The notes beneath the pieces were generated by a model. That model worked only from the letters and a program-made list of their open reading frames with translations, did not search any database and was not told the origin of the DNA. A stretch of 64,000 bases of DNA from CAYNRE01 sp964399535 (GTDB taxonomy: Bacteria; Planctomycetota; Planctomycetia; Pirellulales; CAYNRE01). Below, piece after piece: positions 25,875-34,459 of the stretch. The position numbers and the translations under genes were made by a program. Numbering within the stretch: the first letter of the stretch is position 1; each line of letters opens with the position of its first letter. The stretch is taken from assembly GCA_964399535.1 (NCBI GenBank), contig CAYNRE010000070.1, forward strand, positions 248,001 to 312,000, read 5' to 3'.

Positions 25875-28804
25875 ACTTCATGCCTACCCCGATGCGTCGC
25901 CGATCGAGACTGCGTGCGGCCCCTTGGGTGATTGTGAGCCTGGCGCTGGTGTGCCGGGCGGCCGGGGCCGAGCAGCCGGCCCCGCTCGATCTTTCGGCCT
26001 GGCGGGCCCTGCCGGTATTCGACCAGGGGCGGATCATGCCGCTCGATTCGCTGGCCCGCTCGGCAAGCGAGAAGATTACCGGCCGCACGAACCCCACGTT
26101 CGACCTCTCGGCCGCGGTACCGGCCGAGGAGCTGAAGTCACCCGCCTACGCCGAGGCACGCCGGCTGTTTCCCGAAGGCAAACCGCGCAAGTTTCCAGCG
26201 GCCGAGTTGCTCTTGAGCTGGCTGGTGGAACCGGAGAAATGGGAAGACGTACCCTTTATCGTCGCCACGAACGAAGAGCTGCGCGGCAAGTACCTGGGAG
26301 TTCCACTGAAAAACGCGGCTGGCGAACCGCTCAAGCATGTTTCCCCGCGGCAGATCGCCGAGGCCGTGGCCTTCCAGCAGCGTCTCGAAGAGCTGCGACA
26401 GGAGCAGGCCCAGGCCGATGACGAGGGACGGGAGCTGACCCTCTCGGGGGTCGATCGCAAGATTAGCGATCTGTTCCAGGCCTACGTCTTGTACCGCACA
26501 CTGTCGCTCGACCCCACGCTCGATCCGGCTGCCCGGGGGGCCTTTCAAAGCCGGCTCCGCGGTGTCGCCACGGCCTGGTCTAAGCTCGATCGCTCGCTGG
26601 AAATGTTCGCCCAGATTCAGGACCAGGGGGGCCTGGGCGAGGCGATTGCCGGCCTGCAGGCCAGCCTGGAAGCGCTCGATCAACTCTCGCAGCAACCCAG
26701 CTTCTCCCTGGCGGAAGGGGAAAAAGTTTCGGGCGATTTCGCCGATGCCGCCGCCCGGGTCGCCCGCTGGTTTGCCAGCAACGAAGAGCGGTTGCTGAGC
26801 AACCCGCCGCCGCAGTGGGGCGCCGATCAATTGGAAAAGGTGCGGACCTTGTTCGCGGGGCTGCGGGCCGACACGGCCGAACTGTCGCAAGCCGCCGACG
26901 CGCTGACGCAGGCGCTGTACGACAACCGCGAGCGGCTGCGGGTGGTGCCGGCCCTGAATGCGGCCGCCCTGGAGAGCGGCCGCGACCCCAGCGATACGGC
27001 CCAGCCCTGGCTCGATCTGCAAACGCTTATTTTCGCATCCGAGCGGGGCCTGGCAGGCTACCCGGCCGAGCCCCTGGCTCGCGTGCGGCGGGCGTTTCGC
27101 AAGCTTTCTCAGTCGTACCTAGCGGGCCGAACCGAAGTTTCCTCCGCGGCTCGAGAATTCAGCGAGGCCCTGGCCGGCTTAGGTGCTGCCACGGAACCGC
27201 TGCGCGAGCGGCTCGAAATTGCCGATCGCGACGAGGAACTGATCGCCTACACGGCCTATCCGCCGGCGGGCCATACGGCCAACGAGCTGCGGTACAACGA
27301 GCTCGACCCGTTCCTCTGGTCCTGGGTGATCACGCTGCTTTCGGCGCTGACCTTCGCCGGGGTGTTTATCTTCGGCCGGGGCACCACGGCGCTCTCGCGG
27401 CGGTTGTTCTGGGTGGGGCTGGCGATTCTGGCCGTCAGCCTGGTCTGGTCGGCCTATGGGTTTTACTTGCGGGTCAGTGTTACCCGCTGGGCCCCCGTGA
27501 CCAACATGTACGAGACGGTGATCTACGTGCCGTTCTTCGTGTGTTTGATGGGCGCCTGGCTCACACTGATCCCCGTGATGTGGGACGGCCTGATGAACGC
27601 CTGGCGGCTCACCGCCTGCCCGCGCACCCGCGAAGCCACGGAGCTTACGAGCGAACAATTGCGGATGATGAACCCCGGCGCTTGGCTCCGCGGGTCGTGG
27701 ATTATGCAGCTTCCTCGGGCGGCGCTCTCGGTGCTGCTGTTCTGCGTGCTGGCGGTCTGGAACTACGCCGCCGGCGGGCGGAAGATCATCAACCTGTTGC
27801 CCGACGTCGACGCTGGCTCCACGCTTCCCACCGGGAACGATCTCTTAACCTGGGGGGTGGGCCTGGTCGTGCTCGTGGCGACTCTGTGGTTCCTGCCGCG
27901 GGCGATTCTCTCGCTGGGCCTGGCCCCGGTGCTGGTCCCGTGGACACTGCGCTCGACGGGCCGGCGCCAGGTAGCGGCCGAAGTGTATCCCCGTTGGCCC
28001 TTTGCCCTGGCCGCCACCGGAGTGGCTTTCTTTGGGTCGTACGTGGCTTGGTACTCGCCCGTACTGGATAAAGATTTCGGGCCGCTAACTCCGGTGCTGC
28101 GCGACAACTTCTGGCTGCTGATCCACGTGCTGACCATCGTGTCGAGCTACGGGGCAGGGGCCTTGGCCTGGGGTCTGGGCAACCTGGGGCTGGCCTATTA
28201 CCTGTTGGGGCGGTATCGCCCGCCTCAACTGGCGCTGGCCAGTGTGACAGGGCACCGGCCAATGGACCCGCACGGGGGCGATGGCGAGCCCACGGGGGGC
28301 AATCGTCCGCCCGAGGCCTGCGCCCATCTGGCCGGCTTTGTCTACAAAGCCGTGCAGGTAGCCGTGCTGTTGCTGGCCGCCGGTACCATCCTGGGCGCCC
28401 TCTGGGCCGACGTGGCCTGGGGACGCTTTTGGGGCTGGGATCCCAAAGAGGTGTGGGCCCTGATCTCGCTTCTGGTGTACGTGGCCATTCTGCACGGCCG
28501 CTTTGCCGGCTGGGTGAATAACTTTGGCCTGATCGCGGGCACCGTGCTGGGAGCCACGGCCATTATCATGTCGTGGTACGGGGTCAATTTCGTGCTCGGC
28601 CAGGGAATGCACTCCTACGGCTTCGGCGAGGACCAAACCGCTAACTGGTACGTGCTCGGCGTGGTGATCGCCAACTGGGGGTTCGCCGGCGCCGCCGGGG
28701 TGCGCTACTGGTTGGAAACCCGGCCCAAGGGCCCCTCGCCACCCCGCCGCAGCGTAGTGGAAATCGCGCGCGAGGAGCCGGTCGGCGCGGCCGCCGACGA
28801 TTGA
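25871..28804 (+). CDS. ccsA: CcsA/ResC cytochrome c biogenesis protein with large N-terminal domain
   Basis: CcsA exports and presents heme for attachment to CxxCH motifs. The C-terminal 500 residues hold multiple membrane helices and the tryptophan-rich WWD signature 'WGRFWGWDPKEVWALISLLV' near residue 850, plus conserved His residues in flanking helices. The first 460 residues are unusual: a signal-like hydrophobic segment, then 'LPVFDQGRIMPLDSLAR', a soluble helix-rich region with no membrane helix. 'DQGRxxPLDxxAR' is typical of the planctomycete/Bacteroidetes-type fused CcsA. Total 977 aa compared with about 320-400 for stand-alone CcsA. The ATG at 25871 overlaps resB by 4 nt; the frame continues upstream inside resB, but that is a shadow. 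Confidence 0.88.
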   Translation: MNFMPTPMRRRSRLRAAPWVIVSLALVCRAAGAEQPAPLDLSAWRALPVFDQGRIMPLDSLARSASEKITGRTNPTFDLSAAVPAEELKSPAYAEARRLFPEGKPRKFPAAELLLSWLVEPEKWEDVPFIVATNEELRGKYLGVPLKNAAGEPLKHVSPRQIAEAVAFQQRLEELRQEQAQADDEGRELTLSGVDRKISDLFQAYVLYRTLSLDPTLDPAARGAFQSRLRGVATAWSKLDRSLEMFAQIQDQGGLGEAIAGLQASLEALDQLSQQPSFSLAEGEKVSGDFADAAARVARWFASNEERLLSNPPPQWGADQLEKVRTLFAGLRADTAELSQAADALTQALYDNRERLRVVPALNAAALESGRDPSDTAQPWLDLQTLIFASERGLAGYPAEPLARVRRAFRKLSQSYLAGRTEVSSAAREFSEALAGLGAATEPLRERLEIADRDEELIAYTAYPPAGHTANELRYNELDPFLWSWVITLLSALTFAGVFIFGRGTTALSRRLFWVGLAILAVSLVWSAYGFYLRVSVTRWAPVTNMYETVIYVPFFVCLMGAWLTLIPVMWDGLMNAWRLTACPRTREATELTSEQLRMMNPGAWLRGSWIMQLPRAALSVLLFCVLAVWNYAAGGRKIINLLPDVDAGSTLPTGNDLLTWGVGLVVLVATLWFLPRAILSLGLAPVLVPWTLRSTGRRQVAAEVYPRWPFALAATGVAFFGSYVAWYSPVLDKDFGPLTPVLRDNFWLLIHVLTIVSSYGAGALAWGLGNLGLAYYLLGRYRPPQLALASVTGHRPMDPHGGDGEPTGGNRPPEACAHLAGFVYKAVQVAVLLLAAGTILGALWADVAWGRFWGWDPKEVWALISLLVYVAILHGRFAGWVNNFGLIAGTVLGATAIIMSWYGVNFVLGQGMHSYGFGEDQTANWYVLGVVIANWGFAGAAGVRYWLETRPKGPSPPRRSVVEIAREEPVGAAADD

Positions 28805-28895
28805 CCGTTACGCTGTGGTTTCGACTTGTCCGGCCAACACCCCGCCACGGCTCGCGCCGGAAGCGGCCCACTTCGGGCGAACGGGAGCAACCTTG

Positions 28896-30248
28896 ATGGT
28901 TCCTGCCTGCCGGCAGCCCCTTTGGCTGGGAATGTTGGCCGCCGCGCTGCTCGGCTTGCACCCTGCCGGCCAGCCCCAAGCCCCGGCGGCGCCGCCGGCC
29001 GCCAACCACCCTGTTGCCCGCCCCAACCTGGTGCTGGTGCTGGCCGACGACCTGCGGGCCGACGCCGTCGGCGCGCTGGGTAACCCAGCGGTGCAAACGC
29101 CCAACTTGGACCGGCTGGTCGAGCGGGGGTTCACCTTCCACCACGCCTATTGCCTGGGGGGAAACTCGCCGGCGGTGTGCCTGCCCAGCCGCAATATGCT
29201 TCTCTCCGGGCAAAGTTACTTCCGCTGGAAGGGGCCCTACGCACCGGCCGATGGCCCGAATCTTCCCCTGGCGCTCGCTGAGGCCGGCTACGCCACGTTT
29301 CATTGCGGCAAGCGGGGCAACGTGGCGGTCGAGATCGAACGCACCTTTCAAACCAGCAGTTATTTGAACGACGATCAGGAGCGCCGCAGTGGGCAGCCCG
29401 GGCGCGAGGTGGTCGACCGGGCTCTGGCCTGGCTGGCGAAGCGCCCCGCCGATCAGCCGTTCTTTTTGTACCTGGCGCTTGAAGCTCCCCACGACCCGCG
29501 GGTCGCCGACCCAGAGGATCGCCAGCGCTACGACGACGCCTCGCTGCCGCTGCCGGCGAACTACCTGCCCGAACACCCGTTCGACAACGGCGAGCTCGAA
29601 GTGCGCGACGAGAAGCTGGCCCCCTGGCCGCGGACCCCGGAGGAAATTCGCCGGCACTTGGGCGATTATTACGGCGTAATTACCGGGCTCGATCGACAGG
29701 TCGGCCGCTTGCTCGAAGCCCTGGCCCAGCAGGGCGCGCTGGAGAACACGATCGTCGTCTTTTCCTCCGACAACGGGCTGGCGCTGGGGAGCCATGGGCT
29801 GATGGGCAAGCAGAGCCTGTACGAGCACAGCATGCGGGTGCCGCTGGTCGTGGCTGGGCCGGGCATCGAACATGGCTCGTCCAGCGAACTGGTCTACCTG
29901 CTCGACCTGATGCCCACCTTGTGCGAACTGGCCGGCACCCCGGTTCCGCTGGCGCACGATGGCCTGAGCCTGGTGCCGGCGCTGCGCGGCCAGACGGGCC
30001 TGCGCCGGCAAACGCTGGGACTGGCCTACCGCGACGTGCAGCGAGCGATTCGCGATGCCCGCTACAAGCTCATCCGCTACCCCAAGATCGACCGGGTGCA
30101 ACTGTTCGACCTGGAGGCCGACCCCCAGGAAACCCGCGACCTGTCGACCGACCCTAGCCAGGCGCAGCGCATCGCCGAGCTGACTCGCGAACTGGTGCGC
30201 TGGCAGCGGGCCGTGGGCGACGAGCTGCGGGTAGAGCCCGAGAGCTAA
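28896..30248 (+). CDS. Secreted sulfatase (type I, Cys-type)
   Basis: A 450-aa alkaline-phosphatase-superfamily sulfatase. A signal peptide precedes the core that starts 'RPNLVLVLADDLRADAVG', where the Asp pair binds the metal. The formylglycine motif is CLPSR with Cys95 as the residue that becomes formylglycine, so a maturase is needed; none is in the window. Other core elements include 'FFLYLALEAPHDPR', 'VVFSSDNGLALGSHG' and the C-terminal 'YKLIRYPKIDRVQLFDLEAD'. Such enzymes remove sulfate from algal or host polysaccharides; the particular substrate is unknown. The start at 28896 has GGGAG upstream. The gene follows the CcsA gene by about 90 nt. Confidence 0.93.
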   Translation: MVPACRQPLWLGMLAAALLGLHPAGQPQAPAAPPAANHPVARPNLVLVLADDLRADAVGALGNPAVQTPNLDRLVERGFTFHHAYCLGGNSPAVCLPSRNMLLSGQSYFRWKGPYAPADGPNLPLALAEAGYATFHCGKRGNVAVEIERTFQTSSYLNDDQERRSGQPGREVVDRALAWLAKRPADQPFFLYLALEAPHDPRVADPEDRQRYDDASLPLPANYLPEHPFDNGELEVRDEKLAPWPRTPEEIRRHLGDYYGVITGLDRQVGRLLEALAQQGALENTIVVFSSDNGLALGSHGLMGKQSLYEHSMRVPLVVAGPGIEHGSSSELVYLLDLMPTLCELAGTPVPLAHDGLSLVPALRGQTGLRRQTLGLAYRDVQRAIRDARYKLIRYPKIDRVQLFDLEADPQETRDLSTDPSQAQRIAELTRELVRWQRAVGDELRVEPES

Positions 30249-30270
30249 GCCAAGCTGGCGGCCGGACCGA

Positions 30271-32304
30271 TCAGCGGGGCACCAGCTCTAGTTCGCTCTC
30301 CAGCGAGCCGGGGTCCAGCTTCTGGCGGCGGTACCCCACCGCGTCGAGCCAAAGCTCGCGTCGCGGGGTGCGCCGGAAAGGCAAATCGGCGCCGGGGGGT
30401 TTTTCGAGCACGTAATCGATCACCGACAAGCCCACGCGCCCCTGGGGGTCGGCGAAAGCCCGCAGCGTTTCGTCCGCCTCGTTCACCGTGGCCAAGGCTA
30501 CCCCGGCCACCGGCTGGCCGCCGGCGACCAATCGCAACCAGTGGGTATGGCCGATCCGCAGAATTCGAGGAGACTCGCGCAGGTTTTGTCCGGTCAGGTC
30601 GGCCAGATCCAGCCCCACCGGCTCGAGTGAGTCTTCCGCCACACGGCAATCCAGAAGCGTCAGCTCTTCGCTGGGGCCCCAATAGCCCGTGTACACCGTG
30701 CGCCGCTCGGGGTGGGGCACCGCGGCCTCGAGCCGGGCGAGCCGGGCGGTCAGTTCGGCCATGGTCTGGCGGACGAGCGGGTGCTGATCCAGCTTGAGCC
30801 GGACGAGTTTCTCTTGGGCCGCCGCCAGGAATTCGTCGCGAGCCATCCGGCCATCGACCCAGGCCAGTTCCAAACCGCGCACGGGCTCAAGCTGTTTGCA
30901 GCCGCCGTCGGGCCCCGACATGCTAACCAGATAGTGATTGCCGCGGAGCCGATTGTCGACCAGTCGATCGGTCGCCGGATACTCGGCGTTGGGTCCCCCT
31001 TGTCCCTCGAACGTCAGGCACTTGGCGGTGCGCTGCGGGGGGGGCGTCGGGCCGGGTTCGGTTCCGCTGGCGGTCGTGGCTTGGCCGGCGGCTTCGGGTG
31101 GAGCTGCGCTCGGCACGCCGTCGGGAAGCAGAATGGCCATCAGCCGGTTGTCGCGGTAGTCGTTCGTGGGCGCGTAATCGGTTAGATACAAGGCCGACGC
31201 CGAAGCGTGCTCTCCGCCGCCGATGGCCAGCACGGTGTTCCCCTGAATCCGGCAGCCGGAAGCCTCGTAGCGCACGCGAATGCCAGCCGCGTTCAAGTCC
31301 CAGCCGAATTCCTTGTTGGGAAGCTCCCAGGCCAGAATCACGTTGTTCTCGGCCACCAGATCGCTGCCAGCGTTGAAAGCAATTCCGCGACCGCTGACCA
31401 AGGGCACGATTACATTGTCGCGAAACACCACCCGCTGCGATCGGTAGCAACCCGCTCCGTAGCCGTTGGTGGCGAAGCTATGCTGGGCGATGAAGTTGCC
31501 CACCACGCGGCTGTCTTCGGCCACGTGTACTCCGGCATTGCCTCCCAGGATTACGTTGCCCTGCACACGGCTGCCCGCCCCCACTTCGACGTTGGCGGGC
31601 ATGACGTGGCGGTCGGCCGTGCTGTCGGTCAGGCTCACCAGTGCGCAGGCCAGCACCTGGGCGTTGCCCCAGCGGAAGAAAACGCTGGCCGTGTCCTGGC
31701 CCCCAGAGAGCGTAAGCACCTGGTCGATCACGGCATCTTGGGCGCGGTAACCGGCGATGGCGTGGCAGTTACGGCCCCGGCCCAGGTGCACGATTCGGCC
31801 CCCGGTTACCCGGCCTCCGACAGCCTCTTGGGCCCCGGCGAGCGGAGGGCGGTCTTTGTCGGCCCAGTCCAGGTAGTAATGCACTCCATGGCGGTCGTCG
31901 CCACCATCCTCTCCGTAGTAAATGGTGTTGCCGGCCAGGTCGAGCACCGCGCCGGGGCCCGCCAGCCAGACGCCGTCACCGCGGAAACGCAGCGAGTTGC
32001 TCAGGCGGTGCACCCCCTGGCGCACCACCAAGGGTTCGGTCCGAAGGGGCAGGGCTTGCCACTCGGCCGGGTCGATCACCGAGTCGGCCGGGGCCGGGTT
32101 GGGCCGCGAGCCCTTCGACCCCTCGGCAGCCGGCTGCGCCAGGGCCGGCACGCACCCCAATGGAATCAGCGCCAGCAGCCCGGCGATCGCCGCGGCGCCG
32201 CGGCTGCCGCCAAGATTAGCCCGTGGCCACTTCGGCCAGGCGGGTAATGGCCACCACCTCGCGCAGGCTGACCCAAGTGCGGCGGCGGTTTGGGTGAATG
32301 CCAT
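30271..32304 (-). CDS. Secreted right-handed parallel beta-helix protein
   Basis: A large exported protein. A hydrophobic signal core 'AAAIAGLLALIPLGCVPALA' is followed by about 600 residues containing repeated beta-helix turns ('GGRVTGGRIVHLGRGRNC', 'GSRVQGNVILGGNAGVHV', 'SRVVGNFIAQHSFATNGYG', 'DLVAENNVILAWELPN'), typical of pectate-lyase-like or carbohydrate-binding folds. A C-terminal part of about 250 aa is different. No catalytic motif is evident. The start is unresolved: the signal core begins near 32214 but no ATG lies close; ATG at 32304 overlaps the preceding Lsm-like gene by about 90 nt and gives an unusually long n-region. A non-standard start nearer the signal core is possible. 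Confidence 0.7.
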   Translation of the reverse strand: MAFTQTAAALGSACARWWPLPAWPKWPRANLGGSRGAAAIAGLLALIPLGCVPALAQPAAEGSKGSRPNPAPADSVIDPAEWQALPLRTEPLVVRQGVHRLSNSLRFRGDGVWLAGPGAVLDLAGNTIYYGEDGGDDRHGVHYYLDWADKDRPPLAGAQEAVGGRVTGGRIVHLGRGRNCHAIAGYRAQDAVIDQVLTLSGGQDTASVFFRWGNAQVLACALVSLTDSTADRHVMPANVEVGAGSRVQGNVILGGNAGVHVAEDSRVVGNFIAQHSFATNGYGAGCYRSQRVVFRDNVIVPLVSGRGIAFNAGSDLVAENNVILAWELPNKEFGWDLNAAGIRVRYEASGCRIQGNTVLAIGGGEHASASALYLTDYAPTNDYRDNRLMAILLPDGVPSAAPPEAAGQATTASGTEPGPTPPPQRTAKCLTFEGQGGPNAEYPATDRLVDNRLRGNHYLVSMSGPDGGCKQLEPVRGLELAWVDGRMARDEFLAAAQEKLVRLKLDQHPLVRQTMAELTARLARLEAAVPHPERRTVYTGYWGPSEELTLLDCRVAEDSLEPVGLDLADLTGQNLRESPRILRIGHTHWLRLVAGGQPVAGVALATVNEADETLRAFADPQGRVGLSVIDYVLEKPPGADLPFRRTPRRELWLDAVGYRRQKLDPGSLESELELVPR

Positions 32305-32503
32305 GCACACGGGCATCGCGGACATACCGTTCCCGGGTTGTCGAAGTATCGCGCAGGTCGTGCAGGTCGGCTTCGGTGAGCACCAGGAAGCCATCGCACA
32401 CCGACTCGAGCCGTCCCAAGCACACGAAGGGGCTGCTCATGTCGACGACAACTTCGTGCCCCGTGAGCTCGCGCCAGGGTTTCTCCGCCTCACCGGCTGA
32501 CAC
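32216..32503 (-). CDS. Small Lsm-like conserved protein
   Basis: A 95-aa protein. The segment 'HEVVVDMSSPFVCLGRLESV' followed by 'DGFLVLTEADLHDLRD' has the alternating pattern of an Sm/Lsm-type small beta-barrel, and the C-terminus returns to 'RRRTWVSLREVVAITRLAEV', where the last strand would close the barrel. This is inference from pattern, not a firm family call. The start is a GTG at 32503 with GGGGGAG about 8-10 nt upstream; an ATG exists only inside the fold. The beta-helix gene follows and may overlap it. Confidence 0.55.
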   Translation of the reverse strand: MSAGEAEKPWRELTGHEVVVDMSSPFVCLGRLESVCDGFLVLTEADLHDLRDTSTTRERYVRDARVHGIHPNRRRTWVSLREVVAITRLAEVATG

Positions 32504-32665
32504 CGCGCACCATCTCCCCCGCCCCAGGCAACGGGCCACCGCGACCGCCCCCGGTTTAGAATAGCCGAGGGGGCCTTGGGCGGCCATGACCAGGCTGGGA
32601 GAAGTGCGTTTCGGCTGGCCTTCCCCGCCATGCCGCCCAGGCCGACGGGAAGGGCGGGCCGGAAC

Positions 32666-33601
32666 CTAACTTTCGGCCAATCGGCTCCCCAGCGCCAGCG
32701 CGCCATGAATCACCACTTCTTCCCCCAGCGCGGCCGGCACCAGCCGCAGTCGTGGTCGAAACGGCGGAAACACATATTGGGCAACCGCGGCCCGTAGCGG
32801 CCGAAAAAACAATTCCTCGCCCGCCAGCGAGACGCCACCCCCCACGACGACGATTTCCGGCCCCGTCACGGTGACCGCCTGGGCAATGCCCCACCCCAGC
32901 GCGGCAACGGCCCGGTTCCACACCTCGGCTGCACGCGAATGCCCCGCGGCCGCGGCGCGGGCAACCCACTGGGCGGTTAGTTCGGCCGGCGGGCCAAGCG
33001 AATCGTCGCCTGCGTGTTCGAAGGCCTCGCGGGCTCGGGCGGCGATTCCCCAACCGGCGGCGAGCGATTCCAGGTTCGCCTCGGCACTTGTGCAATCGAG
33101 CCCCGGTCGGAGGTGGCCAATTTCGGCCGCTCCGGCTCCGCAGCCGTGGTAAATCTTGCCCCCCACGATGAGCCCGCCGCCAATGCCGGTTCCCACGGTC
33201 AGGTACAGCACGGGATTAGCGCCGCGGCCGGCACCGAAACAGGCCTCGGCCAGGCCGGCCACGTCGGCGTCGTTGGCCAGCGCGGTGGCAAGCCCCCATT
33301 GCCGCCAACACCAATCCACCAGGGGAAACTCGCTCCAACCCTCCACGTGATGGCTCTTGACCACCTGGCCCTTGGCGGCGTCGATCGGTCCGCCGAACCC
33401 AATGCCCACGGCCACCGGACGGAACCGCTCGACCAGGCCCGAACCCGAGCGGGCGACCTGCTGCAAAATGCCCTCGGCGCCGCGAGCCGCATCGACCGAG
33501 AATCGGTCGAGGGCCAGCAGCGGTGAACCATCGCCCGCGCCGACCCCCAACTGCAGCTTGGTGCCGCCAATTTCGATGCCTAGGATCGGCTCGGCCGACA
33601 T
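32666..33601 (-). CDS. ROK family sugar kinase, zinc-motif-deficient
   Basis: A 311-aa ROK kinase. The phosphate-binding 'LGIEIGGTKLQLGV' opens the protein, 'ALANDADVAGLAEACFGAG' contains the catalytic Asp, and 'LTVGTGIGGGLIVGGKIYHG' with 'AAEIGHLRPG' carries the ROK signature ExGH. In canonical ROK proteins the next segment has a Cys-rich zinc site (CxCGxxGCxE); here it reads 'LDCTSAEANLESLAAGWG' with a single Cys, so zinc binding is probably lost. No DNA-binding domain is present, so it is an enzyme (glucokinase-like) rather than a repressor. The SIS isomerase gene lies immediately upstream, which suggests a shared sugar-phosphate pathway. Confidence 0.85.
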   Translation of the reverse strand: MSAEPILGIEIGGTKLQLGVGAGDGSPLLALDRFSVDAARGAEGILQQVARSGSGLVERFRPVAVGIGFGGPIDAAKGQVVKSHHVEGWSEFPLVDWCWRQWGLATALANDADVAGLAEACFGAGRGANPVLYLTVGTGIGGGLIVGGKIYHGCGAGAAEIGHLRPGLDCTSAEANLESLAAGWGIAARAREAFEHAGDDSLGPPAELTAQWVARAAAAGHSRAAEVWNRAVAALGWGIAQAVTVTGPEIVVVGGGVSLAGEELFFRPLRAAVAQYVFPPFRPRLRLVPAALGEEVVIHGALALGSRLAES

Positions 33602-33671
33602 AGCCCGCGCCAAAGGAAGAGGTCGGAACGGGAATGACCCACGACGCGCCGCCGCCTGCAAGCGGCCGCAC

Positions 33672-34301
33672 CTACGATGCGGCCGCCGTCGGGCTGGGGG
33701 CGTAACGCCCCTCGTGGTTGATCCGCGCGAAGACGTCGTTCAGCACCCAGTGAAAAAGGCACAAGTGGATGCTCTCGACCATGCCCATATCGTCGAGCGG
33801 CACGTGCACATTGTGCTGCGCCAGGCCGCGCAGCTTGCCGCCACCGTAACCGGTCAGGCCCAGCGTAGTCAGCCCGTGGCGGTTGCCCCACTCCACGGCC
33901 CGCAGCACATTGGGGCTGTTGCCCGATCCGCTGATGGCGATGACCAGGTCGCCCGCGCGGCCGTAGTTCATCAGTTGCTGCACGAAGATCTGGTCGTAGC
34001 CCACGTCGTTACCCAGGGCGAGAATCCAGCCCAGGTTATCGGTCAGGCTCATCACCTTGAGCCGTTTCTTGGTTTCATCGGCCAGATCGCTCTGATGCAA
34101 GGTGCTCTTGCCCAGGTCCTCGCTCATGTGGGTGGCGGTGGTGCCTGAGCCGCCGTTGCCCAGGATGTAGACGAACCGCTCCTCGACCCAGGCCTGGTAA
34201 ACCAGGTCGGCCCAGCGGCGCACCTGGTCGGCATCGACCCGGTCCAACTCGGCGTGCAAGCGGTCGAGATAGCTACGGTAATCCAGTTGAGCGCCGAGCA
34301 T
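33672..34301 (-). CDS. SIS-domain sugar-phosphate isomerase (GmhA-like)
   Basis: A 209-aa single-SIS-domain protein resembling D-sedoheptulose-7-phosphate isomerase. The phosphosugar-binding loops are 'ILGNGGSGTTATHMSEDLGK' and 'VIAISGSGNSPNVLRAVEWG'; 'LALGNDVGYDQIFVQQL' and the helical C-terminus fit GmhA. GmhA starts ADP-heptose synthesis for lipopolysaccharide; whether this enzyme uses sedoheptulose-7-phosphate is not certain because the paralogous DiaA and other SIS isomerases look alike. The ATG at 34301 has GGGAG about 10 nt upstream. The ROK kinase follows 70 nt downstream. Confidence 0.82.
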   Translation of the reverse strand: MLGAQLDYRSYLDRLHAELDRVDADQVRRWADLVYQAWVEERFVYILGNGGSGTTATHMSEDLGKSTLHQSDLADETKKRLKVMSLTDNLGWILALGNDVGYDQIFVQQLMNYGRAGDLVIAISGSGNSPNVLRAVEWGNRHGLTTLGLTGYGGGKLRGLAQHNVHVPLDDMGMVESIHLCLFHWVLNDVFARINHEGRYAPSPTAAAS

Positions 34302-34459
34302 TCCGATTCATCTCCCTAGGATCCACCGAACAGCGCGGGATAGCCGAACGCCGACCGACCCGCCAGGACTCTCGCGAAGCTCGCAACTCGCGGGTGCCTC
34401 GCCGGAGACTGGACCAATCAGAATTCTACGCCGCGGCACGCCGTTTGGGCAAAGCCAAA

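Noticed and set aside
28641..30101. Minus-strand reading frame of 486 codons
   Set aside because: Antisense to the sulfatase gene, which has a complete active-site motif.
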